DNA from: Stenotrophomonas rhizophila
Lineage (GTDB): Bacteria > Pseudomonadota > Gammaproteobacteria > Xanthomonadales > Xanthomonadaceae
Assembly: GCF_003651185.1 (NCBI RefSeq)
Contig: NZ_RCDC01000006.1
Coordinates: forward strand, 124,001 to 188,000
Direction of reading: 5' to 3'
Length of the DNA stretch: 64,000 nucleotides
In this document: positions 43,345 through 52,360 of the stretch, in pieces
Layout of the letters: every line of letters starts with the position of its first letter
How positions within the stretch are numbered: position 1 is the first letter of the stretch
Notes under the pieces: generated by a model
Told to the model about the DNA's origin: nothing
The model's input: only the letters and a program-made list of their open reading frames with translations
The model's database searches: none
Made by a program: the position numbers and the translations under genes

Positions 43345-44775
43345 TCAGGTGCCTGCGCGCGTCTGCAGGGCGGTCGCCAACCGGCCGACCGTGGCGATCG
43401 CGCGGAGGAAACGCGCGTCGAGTTCCTGGCAGCATGACAGGCGCAGGCAATGCCGGTAGCGGGCACCGCGCGAGTAAACCTGGCCGGGCATGAACACCAC
43501 GCCCTCGGCCAAGGCCTGCTCGAACAGCTCCCCGGCATCGATCGCGGCAGGCAGCTCCACCCACAGCAGGAACCCGCCGGTAGGCTGGGTGGCCGACGTG
43601 CCGGGCGGGAAGTGCTGCGCGATCAGGCCACGCACGTGGCTGACCTGGTCGCTGTAGAGCCGACGCAAGCCCCGCAGATGATGCTCGTAGTTGCCGGCCT
43701 CCAGGAACGCGGCGACCGCGTCGCCGAGCAGGCGTGATTCGGCACCGGAGGAGTGGAACTTCAGCAGCTGGATATCGGCGGCGAAGCGGCCACCGTCGAG
43801 CCAGCCGATGCGGTAGTCCGGCGCCAGCGTTTTGGAGAAGCCGCTGCAGACCATGATCCAGCCATCGCGGTCAAAGCTCTTGGCCAACGGCTCCAGCGGT
43901 TCCTTGAACTGCAGTTCGGCGTAGACCGCGTCTTCGATCAACGGCACCTGGTAATGGTTCACCAGCGCGGCAAGGCGCTGCTTGTTCGGCACGGGCATGC
44001 TGCCGCCGAGCGGATTGTGCACGGTCGGCATGGCCATGATCGCGGCGATGCCGCCGGCGGCGAGCAGCGCTTCCAGTGCATCCAGATCGAGTCCGTCGCG
44101 CGGATGGGTGGGCAGCTCGATCGCGCGCAGGCCCAGGCTGCGCAGCAGCGGGTAGATGTTGAAGTAGGAGGGCGCTTCGATCGCCACCGCATCGCCGGGT
44201 TCGGTCACCACGCGCAGCGCCAGCTGCAGGGCTTCCATCGCGCCATGCGTGAGCACCAGCCGGTCCGTGGTGGTGTGCAGCCCCAGCCGTGGCCCACGCT
44301 GCACGATCTGCGTCAGCAGCCGTGCCGCACCGTTGGGACGTGCGTAGGTCTCCACCGTGGTGGCGGCCCGGCGCAGTACCTGCGCGGTGGTGCGTGCCAG
44401 CTGGGCACCGGGATAGAAACGCTTGCCGCGCGGGCCGGCGAACGCCAGATCGACGATGTCCGGTTGCTGCTGTGCGGCCAGTACGCGGGCCATCATCGCC
44501 TGCTGCGCGGGTGCGGTCGGTGGTGAGGGTGCCTGCCGCAGCGACTGGGTCGGTTCGGGCAGGCGCGGGCTCACCACGAAGCCCGCCTTGGGCCGCGGCA
44601 GCACCAGCCCGGCATCTTCCAGCTGCCGATACGCGGCGATCACTGTGTTGAGGCTGAGGCTGCGCTGTGTCGCCAGGCCGCGCAGCGACGGCAGCCGGGT
44701 GCCGACCGGCAAGCGACCACTGCGGATCGCATCGGCCATTTCATCGGCCAGGGACTGGTAGAGGTTGGTCGCCAT
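43345..44775 (-). CDS. MocR/PdxR-type regulator with aminotransferase domain
   Basis: About 476 residues. A GntR-type winged helix (residues 1-75, SLADEMADAIRSGRLPVGTRLPSLRGLA) is joined by a Pro-rich linker to a fold-type I aminotransferase domain (about 110-470). The domain has the PLP lysine in CSGFSKTLAPDYRIGW and the cofactor region LTHGAMEALQLALRVV. MocR proteins usually control a nearby vitamin B6 or amino-acid gene. ATG 44775 is preferred over 44787, because direct repeats that look like its operator overlap the latter. It converges with bioD (3-base gap). Confidence 0.92.
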   Translation of the reverse strand: MATNLYQSLADEMADAIRSGRLPVGTRLPSLRGLATQRSLSLNTVIAAYRQLEDAGLVLPRPKAGFVVSPRLPEPTQSLRQAPSPPTAPAQQAMMARVLAAQQQPDIVDLAFAGPRGKRFYPGAQLARTTAQVLRRAATTVETYARPNGAARLLTQIVQRGPRLGLHTTTDRLVLTHGAMEALQLALRVVTEPGDAVAIEAPSYFNIYPLLRSLGLRAIELPTHPRDGLDLDALEALLAAGGIAAIMAMPTVHNPLGGSMPVPNKQRLAALVNHYQVPLIEDAVYAELQFKEPLEPLAKSFDRDGWIMVCSGFSKTLAPDYRIGWLDGGRFAADIQLLKFHSSGAESRLLGDAVAAFLEAGNYEHHLRGLRRLYSDQVSHVRGLIAQHFPPGTSATQPTGGFLLWVELPAAIDAGELFEQALAEGVVFMPGQVYSRGARYRHCLRLSCCQELDARFLRAIATVGRLATALQTRAGT

Positions 44776-44778
44776 CGG

Positions 44779-44837
44779 CATCTGCATCCACGGGTATCTG
44801 TAACCGTGCGGATGCCAGCCATCTGCATCTGTATCCG
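44779..44837 (-). promoter_or_regulatory. Direct repeats upstream of the MocR gene
   Basis: Two related pairs on the plus strand: TATCTGTAACCG (44795) with CATCTGTATCCG (44826), and CATCTGCATCC (44779) with CATCTGCATCT (44820). MocR regulators bind direct repeats near their own promoter, so this is a plausible autoregulatory site. Confidence 0.5.
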
Positions 44838-44932
44838 CCTCGGGACGCAGCCTACCATGGGGCTCGATGACTTCCCTCGCGCACGGCAGAGCGATGTGTG
44901 CCGTGCGTCTTTTCTTCTGGTTCCCCGCGTGA

Positions 44933-45676
44933 TCAGCGCGCCGAAATGGTGGTGCTCACCAGGCGCGGCTGCTCGCGGTACAGCGCCGGGTACTGCTGCT
45001 TCAGCGCGGCCACCTTGGGCAGGTCGTTGATCCGGATGTACAGCGATTCCGGATGCAGCGTGAGGTAGTTCTGGTGATACCCCTCGGCGGCGAAGAACGG
45101 CTTGCCGCCATCGACCTGGGTCACCACCGGCGCGGCGTAGGTCCTGGCCTGCTGCAACTGGGCGATATAGGCGCGGGTGGCATCGCGCTGCGCCGCGTCG
45201 TCGGCATAGACCGCCGAGCGGTACTGCGTGCCTCGGTCCGGGCCCTGCCGGTTGAGCTGGGTCGGATCATGCGCCACCGAGAAGAACACCTGCATCAGTT
45301 GGCCATAGCTGACCTGGGCCGGATCGTAGGTGACCTGCACCGCTTCGGCATGGCCGGTACCGCCGCCGCCGACGCGCGGGTAGGTGGCATTCGCCGCACT
45401 GCCGCCGATGTAGCCGGAGAGCGCGTTGTCCACGCCCTTGATGTGCTGGAACACGCCCTGCACACCCCAGAAGCAGCCACCGGCGAATACCACCTGTGCA
45501 CGCTTCACACCGGGTTGGCGCAGGTCGGCCTTGCCGGCAGGTGGCGGCATCGCCGCGGCTGTGATGGCTGCGGCGGCGTGTGCCGGTCGATCCAGACCCA
45601 GCACCACGCTGGCGGTGAGTGCCGCGATGGCGACAGCGATGCCGCCTGCAACGAGTTTGTCGACTGCGATCTTCAT
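44933..45676 (-). CDS. msrA: Exported peptide-methionine (S)-S-oxide reductase MsrA
   Basis: A 247-residue MsrA with an N-terminal signal peptide or anchor (residues 1-36), so it acts in the periplasm on the S epimer of methionine sulfoxide. The catalytic Cys is C68 in VVFAGGCFWGVQG; TGHAEAVQVTYDP and GTQYRSAVY complete the substrate site. The expected resolving Cys residues near the C-terminus are not present, so reduction must come directly from a partner. The ATG at 45676 has an ideal AGGAG. It lies 11 bases after dipZ, the likely electron donor. Confidence 0.95.
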   Translation of the reverse strand: MKIAVDKLVAGGIAVAIAALTASVVLGLDRPAHAAAAITAAAMPPPAGKADLRQPGVKRAQVVFAGGCFWGVQGVFQHIKGVDNALSGYIGGSAANATYPRVGGGGTGHAEAVQVTYDPAQVSYGQLMQVFFSVAHDPTQLNRQGPDRGTQYRSAVYADDAAQRDATRAYIAQLQQARTYAAPVVTQVDGGKPFFAAEGYHQNYLTLHPESLYIRINDLPKVAALKQQYPALYREQPRLVSTTISAR

Positions 45677-45687
45677 GCGATGGCTCC

Positions 45688-47445
45688 TCACCCAAACGTA
45701 AAGGCGTAGGCGTGCACGCCCGGATCGAGGAACTCGATCTCGAAGGTGCGCTCCTGCACGGCGCCGGACTGGCGGATCAGCTGATACAGACGGTTTTCAT
45801 CCACGCGGCCGTCGCCGTCGGCGGAGATGTCTCCACCGGCCGCAGCGCCGGGTGCCTGCCCATCGATGCGCACGCGGAACCGGACCGGCTTGCCGTCCTC
45901 GCCCGGCGCCAGCACCAGGTGCAGGTCACGCGCATGGAAGCGGAAGGCGATGCGGCCGCCGCGTGTCTCCAGCCGGGCGTCTTCGTTGCCCACGGTCCAG
46001 CGCCCGGCCAAGGCCCACTGGTTGTGCTGAAGGGTGGCAGGCACGCTGTAGTCGGCAGGCTTATCCTGGTGCAGGCCACCGGGCGAGGCGAAGTTCTCGG
46101 CACGCGCATGGCCGAGGTAGGTCTCCGGCGATTTGAGGTTGCCCATGTCGGCCTGGCGCGCCACGCCGTCCAGCGTCATCGCTACCGGTGCATCGTCACC
46201 GGGCAGGGTGTTGCCGGCCTCGCGCAGCAGCTGGCGGATGATCTGCTCGGACTGCGCATAGTTGCCCTCGCCGAAGTGATGCGCGCGGATCCGGCCCTGC
46301 GCATCGATGAAGTAGTGCGCCGGCCAGTACTTGTTGTTGAAGCCGCGCCAGATGGCGAAGTCGTTGTCGATCGCGACCGGGTAGGTGACCTTCAGGTCCT
46401 TTACCGCCCGCTGCACGTTGGGAAGATTGCGCTCGAAGGCGAACTCCGGCGCATGCACGCCGATCACCACCAGGCCGTGATCGCGATAGCGCTCGGCCCA
46501 CTCACGCACGTAGGGCATCGCGCGCAGGCAGTTGATGCAGGAGTAGGTCCAGAAGTCGACCAGCACCACCTTGCCGCGCAACGCCTGCGCATCCAGCGGC
46601 GGGCTGTTGAGCCAACCGGTCGCGCCGGCCAGCGAGGGCAGGGTGCCTTCCACCGGCAGCGGCTGCCCAGGGGCACCGGCGGTGCTCATCATCGCCGCAC
46701 CGGCCGCGGGCTGCTGCGCCGGAAGTACATCGAGCAGGCCCTGCTCCAGCTTGGCGGTGCTGACCGTGGAGAGCCGGGTCAGCACGCCGGTATCCCACCC
46801 CATCGCGATGGCGACCACCGCCAGCAACGCGGCGATGCCGAGCCCGCGGCGCACCCACTCCCCCACGCCGAGGCGGCGCTTGAGCGCGGCGAACACGCGC
46901 CCGCCGATCCAGATCGCCAGGGCCAGCGAGGTGGCCGCGCCCAGTGCGTAGGCCAGCAGCAGCCCGCTGGTGCCGACGCTGGCGCCCTGCAGCGCCGCGC
47001 CGGTGAGGATCAGGCCGAGGATCGGCCCCGCACACGGCGCCCACAGCAGGCCGGTGGCGATGCCGATCAGCAGCGAGGTGCCCACGCCCCCCCGCCCCGC
47101 GTCACTGGCCGCATCGGCCGAGGCGCTGAGCCGTGCGCCCAGCCGCTGGAACGGCGACAGCAGGCGGTCGGCCAGCGCCGGCCACAGCAGCGCCAGCGCG
47201 AACACTGCCATCACCACCAGCGCGATCCAGCGCCCGATCTGGTTGGCCTGCGCCACCCATTGGCTGCTCACCGCCGCCAGGCTGGCGACCACGGCGAACA
47301 TCAACGCCATGCCGATCAGCAGCGGCAGGCCACTGCGCAGGAACGGGCGGTCCGAGCGGGCGAACACGAACGGCAGCACCGGCAGGATGCAGGGGCTGAG
47401 GATGGTGAGCACGCCACCGAGGTAGGCCAGCACGAGCAGAAGCAT
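45688..47445 (-). CDS. dipZ: DipZ: CcdA-like membrane thiol transporter fused to thioredoxin-like domain
   Basis: A 585-residue fusion. Residues 1-215 form a CcdA/DsbD-like membrane domain with the paired cysteines C19 (LSPCILPVLP) and C138 (WAPCAGPILG). Residues about 265-400 form a periplasmic TlpA-like thioredoxin domain with C303-I-N-C306 (FWTYSCINCLRAMPYV), the DipZ-typical motif. Residues about 440-585 form a carbohydrate-binding-module-like beta domain. It carries reducing power from cytosolic thioredoxin across the membrane. Lying between exported MsrB and MsrA genes, its likely job here is to recycle those two enzymes. Confidence 0.94.
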   Translation of the reverse strand: MLLLVLAYLGGVLTILSPCILPVLPFVFARSDRPFLRSGLPLLIGMALMFAVVASLAAVSSQWVAQANQIGRWIALVVMAVFALALLWPALADRLLSPFQRLGARLSASADAASDAGRGGVGTSLLIGIATGLLWAPCAGPILGLILTGAALQGASVGTSGLLLAYALGAATSLALAIWIGGRVFAALKRRLGVGEWVRRGLGIAALLAVVAIAMGWDTGVLTRLSTVSTAKLEQGLLDVLPAQQPAAGAAMMSTAGAPGQPLPVEGTLPSLAGATGWLNSPPLDAQALRGKVVLVDFWTYSCINCLRAMPYVREWAERYRDHGLVVIGVHAPEFAFERNLPNVQRAVKDLKVTYPVAIDNDFAIWRGFNNKYWPAHYFIDAQGRIRAHHFGEGNYAQSEQIIRQLLREAGNTLPGDDAPVAMTLDGVARQADMGNLKSPETYLGHARAENFASPGGLHQDKPADYSVPATLQHNQWALAGRWTVGNEDARLETRGGRIAFRFHARDLHLVLAPGEDGKPVRFRVRIDGQAPGAAAGGDISADGDGRVDENRLYQLIRQSGAVQERTFEIEFLDPGVHAYAFTFG

Positions 47446-47481
47446 GGAGAGGTCCTTCTATGACGCAGGGGAGTGCGGCGC

Positions 47482-47988
47482 TCAGGCCGCGACGAAATTC
47501 ATGGCCACGCCGTTCATGCAGTAGCGCAGGCCGGTGGGCCGCGGGCCGTCATCGAACACGTGGCCGAGATGACCACCGCAGCGCCGGCAGTGCGCCTCGA
47601 CGCGGACCATGCCCAGGGTGGTGTCGCGGTCTTCGCCGACGGCATCGTGCAGCGGCGCCCAGAAGCTTGGCCAACCGGTGCCGCTGTCGAACTTGGTGGA
47701 GGAGGAGAACAACGGCAGCGCGCAGCCGGCACAGCTGAAGGTGCCACGCCGATGCTCTTTGTTGAGGGGGCTGCTGAACGGCCGCTCGGTACTCTGCCGC
47801 CGCAGCACGCTGTATTGGGCGGGCGTGAGCTGCTCGCGCCACTGCGCATCGCTGCGCATCACCTCGAACTGGCGTGCGGGTGCGGCGGGCGCCGCCGGGG
47901 CAGGGTTGCTGCAGGCGGTCAGGCCAAACAGACCGGCGGCGGCCGTCATGCCACCCATTCCAAGCACTTTGCGACGTGTGAAGCGCAT
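47482..47988 (-). CDS. msrB: Exported MsrB methionine (R)-S-oxide reductase, Tat lipoprotein type
   Basis: A 168-residue MsrB with a twin-arginine-like signal (FTRRKVLGMGG) and a lipobox FGLTAC (C26), so probably an envelope lipoprotein. The zinc pairs are CAGC and CRRC, the active site GTGWPSFWAP, GHLGHVFDDGPRPTGLRYC, then MNGVAMNF with the catalytic Cys in RYC. The ATG at 47988 has GGAG eight bases before it. It is first gene of msrB-dipZ-msrA (36 bases before dipZ) and is divergent from a two-component pair. It handles the R epimer while MsrA handles the S epimer. Confidence 0.95.
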   Translation of the reverse strand: MRFTRRKVLGMGGMTAAAGLFGLTACSNPAPAAPAAPARQFEVMRSDAQWREQLTPAQYSVLRRQSTERPFSSPLNKEHRRGTFSCAGCALPLFSSSTKFDSGTGWPSFWAPLHDAVGEDRDTTLGMVRVEAHCRRCGGHLGHVFDDGPRPTGLRYCMNGVAMNFVAA

Positions 47989-48134
47989 GACCGATCTCCG
48001 GGCACGGGGACGATGCGGCCATGCTGCGCCCGGCCCGGTCAACGAATCCTCACGCAGGGTTAAATTTTCCGTGACACATTCAGGTCGCGATCCGTCGACA
48101 ATGCCGCCATGCCCTCCTGCCGCCCCCTGAGCCG

Positions 48135-48857
48135 ATGAGCAGTGCCAAGCGTGTCCTGATCGTCGAAGACGATGTCCACATCGCCAACCTGCTGCGCATG
48201 CACCTGCGCGATGAAGGCTATGAGGTCACCCATGCCGCCGCCGGCGATGAGGGCCTGGCCCTGCTGGAGGCGCAGCCGTGGAGCGCGCTGGTGCTGGACC
48301 TGATGCTGCCCGGCGTGGACGGCCTGGAGATCTGCAAGCGTGCCCGGGCGATGACGCGCTACACCCCGATCATCATCACCAGTGCGCGCGCCAGTGAAGT
48401 GCACCGCATTCTCGGCCTGGAGCTGGGTGCGGACGATTATCTGGCCAAGCCCTTCTCGATGCTGGAACTGGTGGCACGCGTGAAGGCGCTGCTGCGCCGT
48501 GTCGAGGCGATGGCGCAGAACGCACGCATCGACGCCGGCGAGATCGAGGTGGCCGGGCTGCGCATCGACCCGGTCGCACGCACGGCACTGGTCGACGGCC
48601 GGCCCCTGGAACTGACCCCGCGCGAGTTCGACCTGCTTTACTTCTTCGCCCGTCATCCGGACCAGGTCTATTCGCGGATGGACCTGCTCAACCAGGTCTG
48701 GGGCTATCAACACGACGGCTACGAGCACACCGTCAACACCCACATCAACCGGCTGCGCAACAAGATCGAGCGCGATGCGGCCAACCCGCAGCGTATCCAG
48801 ACGGTGTGGGGGCGCGGCTACAAACTGGTCGATGGCCACGAGGGGGCAGACACATGA
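48135..48857 (+). CDS. OmpR-family response regulator
   Basis: A 240-residue regulator. The receiver domain (1-120) has acidic pair E11/D12/D13 and phospho-acceptor D55 (LVLDLMLPG), with the Lys in YLAKPFS. A C-terminal winged-helix domain (about 135-235) reads LTPREFDLLYFFARHPDQV and TVNTHINRLRNKIE. It overlaps the kinase gene as ATGA. It is divergent (146 bases) from the periplasmic sulfoxide-repair operon. This layout invites the inference that the pair controls that operon, like HprSR beside msrPQ in E. coli; sequence alone does not prove it. Confidence 0.93.
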   Translation: MSSAKRVLIVEDDVHIANLLRMHLRDEGYEVTHAAAGDEGLALLEAQPWSALVLDLMLPGVDGLEICKRARAMTRYTPIIITSARASEVHRILGLELGADDYLAKPFSMLELVARVKALLRRVEAMAQNARIDAGEIEVAGLRIDPVARTALVDGRPLELTPREFDLLYFFARHPDQVYSRMDLLNQVWGYQHDGYEHTVNTHINRLRNKIERDAANPQRIQTVWGRGYKLVDGHEGADT

Positions 48858-50320
48858 TCCGCCTCACCTTGTCCCAGCGCCTGTCCGCGGTGTTCTTCGC
48901 GCTGTTGCTGCTGTGCTGTGGCGCACTGGTCTGGATCCAGATGCGCAGCACCACTGTGCATGAGCAGGAAACCGTGCAGCGCCTCTCACGCGGGCTGGCC
49001 GAGCACATCGCGCGCAGCGGTGAGTTGATGGATGGTCGCGGCATGCGCAATGGTGAAGTGCGCGCTTTGTTCGGCAAGCTGATGGCGGTCAACCCGAGCG
49101 TGGAGGTGTATCTGCTCGATGACCAGGGCCGCATCCTTGGCCATGACGCGCCGGACGGTCACCTCAAGCGCAGCCGTGTCGATCTGGCGCCTGTGCAGGC
49201 GCTGCTGCGCGACGAGCCGTTGCCGATCCTCGGCGATGACCCACGCAGCGCGACCGGCCGCAAGGTGTTCAACGCGGCGCCGCTGTGGGTGCAGGGGCAT
49301 CAGGCGGGCTACATCTACGTGGTGCTGGTGGGTGAACAGCGCGAGGCGCTCGCCGCCAATATCGCGGCCAACAGTACGCTGCGCACCACGTTGTGGTCGC
49401 TGGCGATCGTGGCCGTGGTGGGGCTGCTGGCTGGCCTGGTCGCGTTCCGCTGGGTGACCCGCCCGTTGCGCCAGCTGACCCGGCGCATCCAGTCCTTCGA
49501 TGTGGATAGCGCTACCCCGGACGCCGCGCCGCCACCGGCACCGGTGCGTCCCGGCGAGCGCGACGAACTGGCGATCCTGCAGCACAGCTTCGGGCACATG
49601 GCCCAGCGCCTGGGCGAGCAGTGGCAACAGCTGCGCCAGCAGGATCTGCAGCGGCGCGAACTGGTCGCCAACATCTCGCACGATCTGCGCACGCCGCTGT
49701 CGTCGCTGCACGGGTATCTGGAAACCCTGGCGCTCAAGGACGCCACGCTCAGCGCCGAGGAGCGCCAGCGCTATCTCTCCATCGCCTTGTCGCAGAGCCA
49801 CAAGGTCGGCCGGCTGGCCCAGGCGCTGTTCGAGCTGGCCCGCCTTGAACACGGCGGCGTGGTGCTGGACCGCCAGACCTTCTCGCTGCCCGATCTCGTG
49901 CAGGATGTGTTCCAGAAGTTCGAGCTGGCGGCGCAGTCGCGTCGGCAGACGTTGAGTGCCGACATTCCGGCGGGCGTGCCGCCGGTGATCGCGGATCTGG
50001 CGTTGATCGAGCGGGTGCTGACCAACCTGCTCGACAATGCGATCCGCCACACACCCGAAGGTGGCCGTATCGCGGTGACGCTGCGCGCGGCCAGTGGCGA
50101 GGTGCAGATCAGCATCGCCGACAGTGGTCCGGGCATCGCCCCGGAGCGGCGCGACACATTGTTCACCGCCATGCCGGCGCTGGGCAGCCAGCGGCCGGAC
50201 AGCGGCGGGCTGGGCCTGCTGATCGTGCATCGCATCCTGCAACTGCATGGGCGCGATATACGCCTGCTGGAGAGTCGCGAGGGGGCGCTGTTCGTGTTCT
50301 CGTTGCCGGCCGCGCGCTGA
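48854..50320 (+). CDS. EnvZ-type membrane sensor histidine kinase
   Basis: A 488-residue kinase with two membrane helices (residues 10-29 and about 180-202), a periplasmic sensor of about 150 residues, a HAMP linker (FRWVTRPLRQLTRRIQSF), the phospho-acceptor H276 in VANISHDLRTPLSS, and an ATP-binding domain with NLLDNAIRHTP, DSGPGIAP and GGLGLLIVHRIL. The first membrane helix carries adjacent cysteines C21-C22 (LLLLCCGAL), unusual and possibly redox-relevant. It is coupled to the response regulator. It converges with rstB. Confidence 0.93.
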   Translation: MIRLTLSQRLSAVFFALLLLCCGALVWIQMRSTTVHEQETVQRLSRGLAEHIARSGELMDGRGMRNGEVRALFGKLMAVNPSVEVYLLDDQGRILGHDAPDGHLKRSRVDLAPVQALLRDEPLPILGDDPRSATGRKVFNAAPLWVQGHQAGYIYVVLVGEQREALAANIAANSTLRTTLWSLAIVAVVGLLAGLVAFRWVTRPLRQLTRRIQSFDVDSATPDAAPPPAPVRPGERDELAILQHSFGHMAQRLGEQWQQLRQQDLQRRELVANISHDLRTPLSSLHGYLETLALKDATLSAEERQRYLSIALSQSHKVGRLAQALFELARLEHGGVVLDRQTFSLPDLVQDVFQKFELAAQSRRQTLSADIPAGVPPVIADLALIERVLTNLLDNAIRHTPEGGRIAVTLRAASGEVQISIADSGPGIAPERRDTLFTAMPALGSQRPDSGGLGLLIVHRILQLHGRDIRLLESREGALFVFSLPAAR

Positions 50321-50337
50321 GCGCCCGCGGGAGCGCG

Positions 50338-51666
50338 TCAGGCATCTGGCAGCAACAGCCGGAACCTTGCACCGCCGAGAACCGAGTCGCAGACGTCCGC
50401 GCGGCCACCGTGTTTGATGGCGATGATATGGACCAGGGCCAGCCCCAGTCCGAAGCCATCGGGGTGCCGCTGCAGCTGCACGTACGGCTGGAAAATGCGT
50501 TCGCGGTCTGCCGGGGCGACGCCAGGTCCGTCATCGTCCACGGCGATGACCACCCATTGCTCGACCGTGGATGCGCTTACCACCACCTCGCTGGCCGCAT
50601 GGCGGCACGCGTTGCCGATCAGGTTGCCCAGTGCCAGCAGCAGCGCATCGCGGTTGGCGACGAGGGTGCGTTGATGCGAGGGCAGGAAGCGCAGGCGCCG
50701 CACCCTGCCGCCGGGCGGAAGACGCTGGTCGAGCGCGTCGAACACCTCGGCAACCTCCAATCGTTGGGTGCTGATCCGCAGGCTGCGCCCGAACTGCGCA
50801 TAGGTCACGCCAGCCGAGGCAAGTTGCTCCAACCGGGTGACATCGGCTTTCAGACCTTCGAGCAGCTCAGTGCCTTCCGGGTCCTCGTCACCTACCTGCA
50901 TCATGGCCAGTGCGAAACGCATCCGCGCCAGCGGGGTGCGGGTTTCGTGCGCAACCGCCTGGGACAGGATCCGCTGCCCTTCCATGACGTCCTGCAGTTG
51001 GGTGGCCATCCTGGACAATGCTTCGCGCAGGGGTCGCACCAGGTGCGTGCCGACCGCCGGTGCACCGACGGCGAGGTCGCCCTGCTGTATCGCCAGCGCC
51101 ATGTGGCCCAGCGCATAGACATCACGCCAGAGCCGATACACCAGAAAATAGAGCGGCAGTGCGATGGCGATGACGAAAATGCCGACCATTACCAGCGTGT
51201 CCACGCTCGGGCTGTCGTACCAGGCGACATCGGCCTTGTCGGGTTTGGAGAAATCGCCCAGCACCAGCACCTCGCTGGAGCCAGGCAGCCGCTGATAGCT
51301 GAAATGGGCATCGTCGGTCACCACGAGTCCCCCCTGTTCGAGATGTTGCAGCGATTGGGGATAGAGCGTGTGCGGTGCCTCGGCCATTGGTATCACCCGC
51401 ACTGGGTAGGCGAACTGCGTCTGCAGCAGCCGGGTCAGTTGCGGCCATTGCGCCTGCGGGGTATCGGCATAGCGAGCCTGCAGGAGATGATGGATGCCTT
51501 GCAGCTGTGTGCGGATCTGCTGGTCTTCGCCCTGCTCGGTGAGCGCGGCCCATAGGTACAGTCCGGAGCCGATAAGGATGAGGTAGGCCAGTACGAAGCC
51601 CAGGCAATAGCGCAGGAAGAGGCGGAAATGCCCGGCGTGGTGAATGGCCGTACCAGAGGACGCCAT
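50338..51666 (-). CDS. rstB: RstB-like sensor histidine kinase
   Basis: A 442-residue membrane kinase. Helices lie near residues 14-38 and 150-175 around a periplasmic domain. The phospho-acceptor is the His of SQAVAHETRTPLARMR, a variant typical of RstB, followed by NLIGNACRHAASEV, DDDGPGVAP and FGLGLALVHIIAIKHGG. The ATG at 51666 lies four bases after the regulator's stop; a long upstream frame is rejected. The identity comes from the pairing with a very RstA-like regulator. In E. coli RstBA responds to envelope and acid cues; the cue here is unknown. Confidence 0.88.
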   Translation of the reverse strand: MASSGTAIHHAGHFRLFLRYCLGFVLAYLILIGSGLYLWAALTEQGEDQQIRTQLQGIHHLLQARYADTPQAQWPQLTRLLQTQFAYPVRVIPMAEAPHTLYPQSLQHLEQGGLVVTDDAHFSYQRLPGSSEVLVLGDFSKPDKADVAWYDSPSVDTLVMVGIFVIAIALPLYFLVYRLWRDVYALGHMALAIQQGDLAVGAPAVGTHLVRPLREALSRMATQLQDVMEGQRILSQAVAHETRTPLARMRFALAMMQVGDEDPEGTELLEGLKADVTRLEQLASAGVTYAQFGRSLRISTQRLEVAEVFDALDQRLPPGGRVRRLRFLPSHQRTLVANRDALLLALGNLIGNACRHAASEVVVSASTVEQWVVIAVDDDGPGVAPADRERIFQPYVQLQRHPDGFGLGLALVHIIAIKHGGRADVCDSVLGGARFRLLLPDA

Positions 51667-51670
51667 CGGG

Positions 51671-52360
51671 TCAGTCCCACCCGGCCCGGTTGAACAGATA
51701 GCCCTTGCTGCGGATCGTTTTGATGCGATCCGGCACCTCGCCAAGGTCGCCGAGCTTGCGGCGCAGCCGTGAGATGCGGGCATCGATCGAGCGATCCAGT
51801 CCGTCAAATCCGATGCCGCGCAGGTCGCGCAACAGATCGTCCCGGCTGAGTATCGTTCCGGCGCTCTCGGCCAGGCACAGCAGCAGATCGAATTCGGCCG
51901 TCGTCAATTCGATGCGTTTGGACTGCAGGGTCACCTCGCGGATATCGCGCTCGATGCGCAGCTGCCCGAAGCACAGTGTCGGGCGGGTCTGTCGTTGGCC
52001 GCTGTCGCGACGCAGATGCGCACGGATACGTGCCAGCAGCACGCGCGGCTCGATCGGCTTGCCGATGTAATCGTCGGCACCCAGCTCAAGCCCCAGGACC
52101 TGATCGATATCATCGGTACGGGCGCTCAGCATGCATATCACGCCGGGATAGCGGGGACGCAGCGCTGCGCACACCGCAAAGCCATCGATGCCCGGCAGGG
52201 TCACGTCGAGCAGCACCACGGCCGGATCCAGCGCAGGAATCCGCTCCACGGCACGCTCGCCAGTGAGTTCATGCAGTACGTCATAGCCGTGTCTGGCCAG
52301 ATAGCCGCTCACCAGCCTGCCCAGACGCTCGTCATCCTCCACCAGTACGATATCGACCAT
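51671..52360 (-). CDS. rstA: RstA-like response regulator
   Basis: A 229-residue OmpR-class regulator. The receiver has phospho-acceptor D52 (VVLLDVTLPG). The DNA-binding end matches E. coli RstA closely, especially RDDLLRDLRGIGFDGLDRSI, RISRLRRKLGD and RIKTIRSKGYLF. It has the unusual GKP in DYIGKPIEPRVLLARIRAHLR. It is the first gene of rstAB and is divergent, across 334 bases, from a small outer-membrane barrel protein that is a natural target candidate. Confidence 0.93.
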   Translation of the reverse strand: MVDIVLVEDDERLGRLVSGYLARHGYDVLHELTGERAVERIPALDPAVVLLDVTLPGIDGFAVCAALRPRYPGVICMLSARTDDIDQVLGLELGADDYIGKPIEPRVLLARIRAHLRRDSGQRQTRPTLCFGQLRIERDIREVTLQSKRIELTTAEFDLLLCLAESAGTILSRDDLLRDLRGIGFDGLDRSIDARISRLRRKLGDLGEVPDRIKTIRSKGYLFNRAGWD

